From: CBFGTA01 sp965651595
Lineage (GTDB): Bacteria; Actinomycetota; Actinomycetes; S36-B12; UBA10799
NCBI GenBank assembly: GCA_965651595.1
Contig: CBFGTA010000018.1
Coordinates: 1-26,339, forward strand
Direction: 5' to 3'
Length of the DNA stretch: 26,339 bases
The notes under the pieces were generated by a model, which was given only the letters and a program-made list of their open reading frames with translations, searched no databases and was not told where the DNA came from. Shown here piece by piece: positions 7,087 through 14,084 of this stretch. The position numbers were made by a program, and so were the translations under genes. Numbering within the stretch: the first letter of the stretch is position 1; each line of letters starts with the position of its first letter.

Positions 7087-9198
7087 ATGACGACGCCGAG
7101 CGACATCGAACGGGTGGGCCAACCTGGAGTCAAGGGGCGGGAGGCGCGATGGTGGGGAATACTTCGGGGCATGTGGTCGAGGTTGCTGCACACGCTCGAG
7201 GCAGCGCTGAGCTTCGACCTCGGTCGGCTGCGCCTGGTGGTGCCTTTCAGGCTCGCGATTGGCACAACGATTCCGCTCCTGATCGGCATTGCAACCAGCC
7301 AGATCCCGCTCGGCGTGGCGGCGGCCCTGGGAGCCTTCATCTGCGGTTGCGCTGACTCCGGCGACATATTCCCGATCCGGGCCCGAGCGATGGTGGTCAC
7401 CGCGGTGGCCCTGTTCGTGACTGCTCTGATCGGCGGGCTTGTGTCGGAGAATCACCTGGCGATTGTTCTGGTTTCGATCCCCGTCGCCGCCGCTTGCGGG
7501 TTCGCGGCCGCCTTCGGCCCCCACGCGTCGATGACGGGAACCTTGGCGTTAGTCATTTTTACGATCTGGGCGGGAGCGGCGCTGTCTGCTGAAGCAGCCT
7601 GGGCTCAGGCCATCGCGGTGGGTATCGGTGGCCTGTTTCAAGCAGCGTTAGCCCTGGCGAGCTGGCCACTGCATCGGGCGGCAGCTGTGCGGGGAGTTGT
7701 GGCTGACGTGTGGAGAACGTTCGCCGTGGCTTCGGCTGGCCAGCCGAAGAACGTGTTGTCGCCGACCCTTCCGGCCCAACTGCTGTCGGCAGCCTCGCAA
7801 GTGCGGCTGTCCGGCGCTCGGGGTGGGACCCGAGAGTGGCTGGGGTCGCTGGTCGATTCTGCTCAGGAGTTGCGGCTGCCGCTCGCCGCCATATCGGCCC
7901 GCCGCCACCACCTCATCGCAACCGGCCAGCAGTCGTCAGCCGAGTATCGGGAACTCACGACGTTCACGGACGCGGTCTCGCAGGCTTGCCGAGCAATGTC
8001 GAGGGCGCTCGTGTTGCCGATCCGTCGCGGCCACGTCTCGCCAGCCATACAAGCGGTACGAGACGCCGGCACGGATGCAGCTCAGTACTTTCCCACTCAA
8101 GTGTCGGCAATCACTCAAGCATTCGCCGCTGCGGAGCGGGCAATGACCGGGCCCCTTCCGATCGGTCGTCGCGCCGAGATGGACTATCGGATCGACATCC
8201 GTGGGGAGCGTCTAGTCGCCGATGCGAAGGCTCACGCCACCATGGCATCGCCGGTCTTGCGCCACGCTATTCGGCTGACCGTTGGCATTTGTGCCGCGTG
8301 GGTCATTGGATATTCACTGCTCGACGCCCACGTGTACTGGGTGGCGCTCACCGTGGCGTGGGTGTTGCGCCCCGACTACGGCTCAACGATGGGGCGCATC
8401 GTGGCTCGCATCGCCGGGACCCTCGCGGGTCTGGCGATCATTGGTGCCGTACTCGCGTTCGTCACCCCGGGCCTTGCAGTCCTCGTCGCGATCTGCACGC
8501 TGTCGGCTTTTGTGCTCTACGCCTTCCTCACCGTCAACTATTCCGTTGCCGTCATCGGGGTGACCATCCTGGTTGTCGTCCTGTTGGCCATGGAAGGGGG
8601 CCAACTCAACGCGACAGTCGACAACCGAGCGTTGGGGACACTCCTGGGCGGGCTGGTATGCCTGGTGGTGAGCCAGATCTTGCCCACCTTGGCCGGTCCC
8701 ACGCTGGTGACCAAGCTGACTGCAGTAGCCACTCGGGCCAGACCCTATGTGGATGCCGTCATTGATGGCGGGGATGTGCGCGCCGCGTCGGGGCCGTTGA
8801 TTGCTGCCCGCTCTGATGCGGCCGCCGCAATCATGGCTGCCCACATTGAACCCGCCCGGGGCCCACTGGACGCTGATCGGGCCGAGCGCGTCCTCGATGC
8901 ACTACTGCTCGGTATCTTCTTCATTGCCGCGATCGATTCACCGACGAATCGACAGTCCACCAACCCGGGTGATCGCGAAGCCATCTATCACGCCTTGGAC
9001 GATGTGGTTGGCCATCTCGAAACGCTCTCAAGTTCCACACGTCCGGCATCCAATCCAGCTAGTCCGCCTCGGTCACGCCTACCCCTGCCGAACGTGGATC
9101 GAGCTACTAGCGGCGGCCTCGTCGGAGCCACGGCTGCGTTCGAGCGGGCAGCGAATTATCTCGACGACGGCCGAGGGTCATCAACGCCGTTGACGTGA
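7087..9198 (+). CDS. FUSC family (fusaric-acid-resistance-like) membrane protein
   Basis: Probable inner-membrane protein of the FUSC/aromatic-acid-exporter superfamily (703 aa from ATG 7087; an in-frame TTG at 7063 would add 8 residues). The layout is the family's duplicated one. There is a first hydrophobic block (about residues 50-195, with the GVAAALGAFICGCADSGD turn), then a long soluble region with a conserved-looking YRIDIRGERLVADAKAHATMASPVLRHAIRLTVG junction. A second block of closely spaced membrane helices follows (about residues 390-540, including YWVALTVAWVLRPDYGSTMGRIVARIAGTLAG), and then a soluble tail. The second-block motif is the FUSC signature as I know it. A gctgg/agg-rich stretch precedes the ATG but the ribosome-binding site is mediocre. 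The substrate is unknown; transport of aromatic acids or cell-envelope precursors is only a family-level guess. Confidence 0.85.
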   Translation: MTTPSDIERVGQPGVKGREARWWGILRGMWSRLLHTLEAALSFDLGRLRLVVPFRLAIGTTIPLLIGIATSQIPLGVAAALGAFICGCADSGDIFPIRARAMVVTAVALFVTALIGGLVSENHLAIVLVSIPVAAACGFAAAFGPHASMTGTLALVIFTIWAGAALSAEAAWAQAIAVGIGGLFQAALALASWPLHRAAAVRGVVADVWRTFAVASAGQPKNVLSPTLPAQLLSAASQVRLSGARGGTREWLGSLVDSAQELRLPLAAISARRHHLIATGQQSSAEYRELTTFTDAVSQACRAMSRALVLPIRRGHVSPAIQAVRDAGTDAAQYFPTQVSAITQAFAAAERAMTGPLPIGRRAEMDYRIDIRGERLVADAKAHATMASPVLRHAIRLTVGICAAWVIGYSLLDAHVYWVALTVAWVLRPDYGSTMGRIVARIAGTLAGLAIIGAVLAFVTPGLAVLVAICTLSAFVLYAFLTVNYSVAVIGVTILVVVLLAMEGGQLNATVDNRALGTLLGGLVCLVVSQILPTLAGPTLVTKLTAVATRARPYVDAVIDGGDVRAASGPLIAARSDAAAAIMAAHIEPARGPLDADRAERVLDALLLGIFFIAAIDSPTNRQSTNPGDREAIYHALDDVVGHLETLSSSTRPASNPASPPRSRLPLPNVDRATSGGLVGATAAFERAANYLDDGRGSSTPLT

Positions 9199-9302
9199 TG
9201 ACCGCGCGGACGTCCGCGACGGTTCGAACTGGGCTTGCCGTGTGGCGGCTGGGCTCGTCAGTGATCCAGGTGATGAAGGCTCAGGCCCGCCAACTGGACT
9301 AA
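9198..9302 (+). CDS. Possible 34-aa ORF coupled to the FUSC gene
   Basis: The ATG at 9198-9200 shares its A with the FUSC stop codon (TGATG); a GTG at 9195 in the same frame would give a GTGA overlap. The frame runs 34 codons to TAA at 9300-9302. The product starts MTARTSATVRTG, is basic in its first half (four Arg) and has an amphipathic stretch ending VMKAQARQLD. Stop-start overlap is the normal arrangement for translational reinitiation, which is why I list it. There is no separate Shine-Dalgarno sequence and no recognised homology, and a 34-codon frame can easily occur by chance at this GC content. Confidence 0.3.
   Translation: MTARTSATVRTGLAVWRLGSSVIQVMKAQARQLD
9205..9218. other. Perfect 14-bp palindrome after the FUSC gene
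   Basis: cgcggacgtccgcg is its own reverse complement and lies 7 bp after the FUSC stop codon, inside the small ORF. It could fold as a hairpin at the end of the FUSC message or be a protein-binding site. No T-run follows. Confidence 0.4.
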
Positions 9303-9341
9303 CAAGATCGTGGGAGTGGAGCACTAGCGGTACGGCCCGGC

Positions 9342-9347
9342 TAAAGT
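9342..9347 (+). promoter_or_regulatory. -10 box of a probable leaderless mRNA (PLD gene)
   Basis: TAAAGT ends 7 nt before the ATG at 9355 and no Shine-Dalgarno sequence precedes that ATG. Transcription would begin at the start codon itself. No clear -35 box is visible. Confidence 0.5.
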
Positions 9348-9354
9348 CTCGGCC

Positions 9355-11520
9355 ATGCGCTCACAACACACGCTGCCAGGGGTTGCCCGCTTTCGCCGGA
9401 CGTTAGCCGCGGCCATCGCCGCAGCCATGACGCTCACCCTAGCTGGTGTCGGTGGTGCGGCGGCCGAGGCCAGTCCTGCCGGTACTGAACTGGCCGCAGC
9501 CACCGAGGCCGCTGCGGACTCGGTGGGTGGCCAACCAATGCCAGGGGCATCGCCCCGTCAGATCCGTTCGTCACACACATGTACGCCGCGACCTAGGGCG
9601 AAGTGTGCCGGGGCGCACCTGCGTGGAGTGGAGTGGCGCAATGCTGACTTGCGCAGAGCCAACCTGCGCAATGCCAATCTCAGGGGGGCCGATCTGCGGG
9701 GAGCGAACTTACACAAGGCGAAGCTGCGCGGTGCCAGCTTGCGTGGCGCGAACTTGAAGGGCGCCAACTTGAGTGGGGCCCAGGTTCGCGAAGTCAACCT
9801 GCGACAGGCGAACATGCGCAAGACGAACTTGCGCAAGGCGAACCTGCGCGAATCCAATCTCCAACGGGTGGTGGCACGGCACGCCGATGCCCGGCGAGTC
9901 AACCTCAACACTGCGAACTTGCGCAAGTCGAACTGGGTAGGCGCGAACCTGTTCCGCGCTGATCTGCGCAACTCAGACGCACGCCAGGCGGTGATTCGCA
10001 ACGCCAACTTGGACTCGGCCCGGGCTGGTAATGCCAACATGCGGGGGACTGTGTTTGGCAACACGTCGATTGTCGGCACGGGGTTCTCTGGCACCGAGTT
10101 CGGCGACGAGCCAGCCCAGACTGTGGTGCTCCCGCAACAGGGCCAACAGATCGTGCAGGCCATCGATGCTGCCACCCAGACCGTCGACATCGTGATCTAC
10201 GAGATTGGCGGGCCCAACATTGTCGGGCAAGCGGGTGCCCCTGGGGCCCTGATGGACGCGATTAGTCGAGGCGTGAATGTGCGGATCACGGTCAACGGGC
10301 AGTGGTACAACGATGACTGCGAGCAGGCCACCCCGCAAAGTGAGTGTGCCGAGTACTACAAGGTCGACTGGATCTATGCGACTCAGGCGTCTCTGCAGGC
10401 TGCCGCATCAGCTGCCACCAACCCGGGCACATTCCAGTTGAACTTCGCCAACAACAACTTCGAGGTGACTCACCAGAAGACCATTCTCATCGACGCGACA
10501 GACCCGGCTACCGGGCTGCCCCTGGCTGCCGCACAGCTGCCTTCGACAGCGCGGGCACTGATCTCGACAGGCAATCTCAACGCGTTCGGCTGGGGTAACA
10601 AGTCCCTCGTCAACCCGGCTGAGGACTGCCCTGAAGGCTGTGTTGAATGGTCAGCCCGAGACTTTCTGATCAACACGCCCAACCCCACGTTGATAGCAGA
10701 GGTCGCAAGCGTGTTCTATTCCGACTTCTTCTGCGGAGCCCAGGCGCCCGGCACGACTGCCTCACGCACCAACACCAACGGGCTGCTCGGCACCACTTTG
10801 CCGTTGACGTGGAGCAACGGAGCAACCTGGCCTCAAGCCCCGGGGAACCTCAATCAGTATCCCGATGCGGCCACGGGCTATCCGTTTGATCCGGCCCCCG
10901 GCACCACCATTCAGGGCAACGCTCGTGAACGCACCTTGGCCCTTATCAACTCTGCCCAGCACAGCCTTGTTGTCTACAACGAAGAGATGAGTGACTCCGA
11001 CACCGTAGACGCTCTCATCTCGGCGGCCAAACGGCTCGGGCCCGGCAAGGTGCGCGTTGTGATGACGATGGACAGTAAGTACTGGCAGGCGTGGACGAAA
11101 CTGGCCGACGCGGGAGTTGCGATTCGGATCACTCAAGCAGATTCGCAGTATTCGAACCAGCTTTACATCCACGCGAAGGTGATTGTTGCCGACAACACCG
11201 ACGCGTTCATGGGGTCAGAGAACATCTCGTTCGCGTCGCTGAACTTCAACCGTGAACTCGGACTCATGGTCACGACACGGGTGGGTGCCGGTTCCGCTTG
11301 GCTGCGCAATGTTCGGGCGGTCCAGGCGTTCGTCAACACGTTCGAGAGTGACTGGAAGACTCCCGGATACTTGAACTGGGATGTGACGGCTCAGGCCGCG
11401 GCCCAGTCCGGACAGTTGACACAGGGCCCAGCAGTAGCCACTGCCTCCGGCGAGGTTGCTCGGATGCAGTCTTCCGGTGGGTTCCCCATGCTGTGCGGGG
11501 CCATCCCGGCCCGCCCGTAG
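9355..11520 (+). CDS. Secreted pentapeptide-repeat / phospholipase D-like fusion
   Basis: A 721-aa exported protein. Residues 1-38 form a signal peptide (basic FRR, then an Ala/Leu/Thr core and Ala-rich cleavage region). Residues about 88-247 are roughly 30 pentapeptide repeats of the A(N/D)LRx type, which fold as a right-handed quadrilateral beta-helix. The rest is a phospholipase D superfamily domain with two HxKxxxxD motifs: HQKTILID (His373, Lys375, Asp380) and HAKVIVAD (His606, Lys608, Asp613). GSENIS follows the second motif, as in the family. Two complete HKD motifs in one chain allow a monomeric active site for phosphodiester cleavage or transfer; whether the target is lipid or nucleic acid is unknown. 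Export argues for action outside the membrane. Start: ATG at 9355, leaderless pattern. The next gene begins 52 nt downstream. Confidence 0.9.
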   Translation: MRSQHTLPGVARFRRTLAAAIAAAMTLTLAGVGGAAAEASPAGTELAAATEAAADSVGGQPMPGASPRQIRSSHTCTPRPRAKCAGAHLRGVEWRNADLRRANLRNANLRGADLRGANLHKAKLRGASLRGANLKGANLSGAQVREVNLRQANMRKTNLRKANLRESNLQRVVARHADARRVNLNTANLRKSNWVGANLFRADLRNSDARQAVIRNANLDSARAGNANMRGTVFGNTSIVGTGFSGTEFGDEPAQTVVLPQQGQQIVQAIDAATQTVDIVIYEIGGPNIVGQAGAPGALMDAISRGVNVRITVNGQWYNDDCEQATPQSECAEYYKVDWIYATQASLQAAASAATNPGTFQLNFANNNFEVTHQKTILIDATDPATGLPLAAAQLPSTARALISTGNLNAFGWGNKSLVNPAEDCPEGCVEWSARDFLINTPNPTLIAEVASVFYSDFFCGAQAPGTTASRTNTNGLLGTTLPLTWSNGATWPQAPGNLNQYPDAATGYPFDPAPGTTIQGNARERTLALINSAQHSLVVYNEEMSDSDTVDALISAAKRLGPGKVRVVMTMDSKYWQAWTKLADAGVAIRITQADSQYSNQLYIHAKVIVADNTDAFMGSENISFASLNFNRELGLMVTTRVGAGSAWLRNVRAVQAFVNTFESDWKTPGYLNWDVTAQAAAQSGQLTQGPAVATASGEVARMQSSGGFPMLCGAIPARP

Positions 11521-11572
11521 TCGAGCTCGCAACTCCGCGGCACCCGCCGGGAAGTTGTGGGAGGCTGCAACG

Positions 11573-12793
11573 GTGAGCACTCAACGCGAATGCGACGTCG
11601 TCATTTTCGGAGCCACGGGTTTTGTGGGCAGACTGGTGGCCCAGTACTGCGCCGAGCACTTCGGTGGCAAGCTGCGGGTGGGACTAGCCGGACGGTCGGC
11701 CACCAAGCTGGAAGCGTTGCAAGCATCGCTGCCAGGAGCGGCTGATTGGCCCGTGATCGTGGCGGACTCATTCGACGCGCCAGCCCTCGACGCGATGGTG
11801 AAACGGACCCGGGTGGTTGCAACCACTGTCGGGCCGTACGCCAAGTATGGGCGTGAGCTGGTTGCCGCGTGTGCGCGCCGCGGCACGCACTACGCAGACC
11901 TAACCGGGGAGTCCCTGTTCGCGGCTGACTGCGTCAAGCAGTTGCACCACACGGCCCACGGAACGGGCGCGATCATCGTCAACTCGTGCGGATTCGACTC
12001 GATTCCGAGTGATCTGGGCGTGTTGGTGGCGCACCAGGCCGCCAGCGACGCTGGCGCTGGCCACCTCACCGACGTCACCTTAGCGGTACGAGCAATGAAG
12101 GGCGGCATCAGCGGCGGAACGATCGATTCGTTCCGTCACCAAGTAGACACGGTCAAGTCGAACCCTAGTTTGCGTCGCCTGCTCAGCGACCCCTATTCAT
12201 TGCTGCCCCCCGATGTGGAACGGCCGCGCGTGCGGCAGCCACGGGACCTCGCTGGTGTGTCTTACCGCGATAGCTTGCGTTCGTGGGTGGGGCCGTTTGT
12301 CATGGCATCACACAACACGCGAGTTGTGCATCGCAGTAACGCGCTCCTCGACTTCGCCTACGGGTCCGATATGCGTTACCAGGAAGTTGTGGCGTTCGGT
12401 CGATCAGGTCGGGCCCGGTTGCAGGCGCAGGGAATGCAATGGGGTTTGCGGGCGCTGATGATGGGGATGGCCACGCCCGGTACTCGTCAGATCTTCGATC
12501 GAGTTCTGCCCGATCCGGGCGATGGCCCGTCCGAGCAGTCCCGCGACGAGGGGCATTTCGCGCTCGAGGTGGTTGCCTTCACCAGCGGCGGCCCCATCGT
12601 TCGCGTTAAGGTCACTGCCCAAGGGGATCCCGGGTACGCCGCGACGTCAGTCATGCTCGCCGAGAGCGCCCGCACCTTGGCGCTGAGCCCGGGCGGGCCC
12701 GGGGGAGTTCTCACGCCTGCCACAGCAATGGGGTCGTTGCTCGTTGACCGGCTACGCGAGGCAGGAATGACAATCACCGCATCCGCGGACTAG
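11573..12793 (+). CDS. Saccharopine dehydrogenase-like / trans-acting enoyl reductase family protein
   Basis: A 406-aa NAD(P)-binding oxidoreductase-like protein. The GTG at 11573 is chosen over more upstream codons because gggagg lies about 9 nt before it and the Rossmann motif follows at once (CDVVIFGATGFVGRL, glycines in residues 13-19). Further family landmarks are LAGRSATKLEAL, TTVGPYAKYGRELVAACARRGTHYADLTGE and NSCGFDSIPSDLGV, all typical of the actinobacterial group that includes the mycobacterial trans-acting enoyl reductase used in phenolic-glycolipid/phthiocerol assembly. Most members have no tested function, so the lipid role is a family-level suggestion. The C-terminal half lacks long hydrophobic segments. 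It is followed after 8 nt by the GAF-EAL gene, whose Shine-Dalgarno sequence overlaps this gene's TAG stop. The two are surely co-transcribed. Confidence 0.88.
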   Translation: MSTQRECDVVIFGATGFVGRLVAQYCAEHFGGKLRVGLAGRSATKLEALQASLPGAADWPVIVADSFDAPALDAMVKRTRVVATTVGPYAKYGRELVAACARRGTHYADLTGESLFAADCVKQLHHTAHGTGAIIVNSCGFDSIPSDLGVLVAHQAASDAGAGHLTDVTLAVRAMKGGISGGTIDSFRHQVDTVKSNPSLRRLLSDPYSLLPPDVERPRVRQPRDLAGVSYRDSLRSWVGPFVMASHNTRVVHRSNALLDFAYGSDMRYQEVVAFGRSGRARLQAQGMQWGLRALMMGMATPGTRQIFDRVLPDPGDGPSEQSRDEGHFALEVVAFTSGGPIVRVKVTAQGDPGYAATSVMLAESARTLALSPGGPGGVLTPATAMGSLLVDRLREAGMTITASAD

Positions 12794-12801
12794 GAGGGAA
12801 C

Positions 12802-13977
12802 ATGGGTCGATCCCGCGGCGAAGCTGACGCTCAGATCGCAGCGCTGCTGAACAAGGCCCGAAAATCTCTCGGTCTGTCGATGGCGTTTCTGACCCGAATG
12901 GAAGGCGACACCCAGACTCTTGAGGTCGTCGATTCTTCCATTCCGTTCATCAAGGATGGTGTCAAGCAGGACCGATCAACGAGCTTCTGCCAGGCCATCC
13001 TGGACGGCAAGCTGCCCGATGTGATCCCCGACGTCACTGAGCACGACTACGCCATGAGCCTGCCAGCGGCGCGCATGCCGCGAATCCGCAAGTACATCTC
13101 GGTCCCCATCGTGCTGTCGGACGGGTCACTTTATGGCACTTTCTGCGTGGCAGGATTGCGTAAAGATCGCGAACTCCAGGCACGGGATCGGGCACTCATG
13201 GAAGTGCTGGCGGACGCAGCCCGCATGATCATCGAGCCGAGAGTCGCTGACGAGCGTCGGAGTGCGGAACTGTCGGCGCGATTCGAGCCGGTCGTGGCCG
13301 CGGGTGGACCTGACATCGTGGTGCAGCCCGTGGTTTCTTTGCCCGATGGCTCGGTCGTGGGCGTGGAAGCGCTCAGTCGGTTTCCACCCACATGGCAGCT
13401 CGCTCCCGATGCGTGTTTCGCGCAGGCCTCCGAGATCGGGCTCGGTGGTGAACTCGAGTTGTTGGCTGTCGTTCGCGCAGCTGAAGCAGTTGACGATGTC
13501 GACGGATATGTCGCCATCAACCTATCTCCGTCGGTGCTGGTCGGGCGGCGAGCCCAAAGTCTTCTCTCAACCCTTCCTCTCGGCCACATCGTCCTTGAGC
13601 TCAGTGAGCATCAAGCTGTCAGCGACTATGACGAGCTCATGACAGTGTTGGCGCCACTGCGAGCAGCTGGCATGCGCCTGGCCATTGACGACGTCGGCGC
13701 TGGCTTCTCGTCTCTGCGTCACATCGTCCGAACGGGACCTGACATCATCAAACTCGATCGAGAAATCGTCGCTGGCGTTGTATCTGATGCGGTACTGCCC
13801 ACGGTGATTCGATCTCTGGTTCAGTTGGCGGACGCGTGCGGTGCGACGACCGTCGCCGAAGGCATCGAGACCGCCGACGACGCCGCGATGCTGGCTGAAC
13901 TCGGGGTGACCCATGGTCAGGGATGGCACTTCGGCAGACCCGCTCCGGTGGTGGCTCGTTCGCCTGCTGGGACTTAG
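12802..13977 (+). CDS. GAF-EAL domain c-di-GMP phosphodiesterase-like protein
   Basis: A cytosolic 391-aa sensor-effector. Residues about 10-145 form a GAF-type domain (FCQAILDGK, then YISVPIVLSDGSLYGTFCVAG), which usually binds a small ligand or heme. Residues about 160-385 form an EAL domain, which hydrolyses cyclic di-GMP to pGpG. Catalytic landmarks are present: EAL at 189-191, Asn240 in INLSP, Glu266/Glu269 in ELSEH, Asp296-Asp297 in DDVGAG, Lys317 in IKLD, Glu353 in AEGIE, and GQGWHFGRP near the end. DDVGAG replaces the usual DDFGTG, but both metal-binding Asp residues remain, so activity is plausible. No GGDEF domain is attached and there is no membrane segment. The ATG at 12802 has a strong Shine-Dalgarno sequence (ggaggga). 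Coupling to the enoyl-reductase-like gene hints at a shared regulon. Confidence 0.92.
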   Translation: MGRSRGEADAQIAALLNKARKSLGLSMAFLTRMEGDTQTLEVVDSSIPFIKDGVKQDRSTSFCQAILDGKLPDVIPDVTEHDYAMSLPAARMPRIRKYISVPIVLSDGSLYGTFCVAGLRKDRELQARDRALMEVLADAARMIIEPRVADERRSAELSARFEPVVAAGGPDIVVQPVVSLPDGSVVGVEALSRFPPTWQLAPDACFAQASEIGLGGELELLAVVRAAEAVDDVDGYVAINLSPSVLVGRRAQSLLSTLPLGHIVLELSEHQAVSDYDELMTVLAPLRAAGMRLAIDDVGAGFSSLRHIVRTGPDIIKLDREIVAGVVSDAVLPTVIRSLVQLADACGATTVAEGIETADDAAMLAELGVTHGQGWHFGRPAPVVARSPAGT

Positions 13978-14084
13978 GCAATCCTGTCGTATCTTGCGGC
14001 TCCAACGGGCGCCTCGTGTTCTCAGCCACGCATCCGTTGCTCCCAGACCTTCACTCTGTCCGGCGCGCTCGCAGTGGGTTGCCG

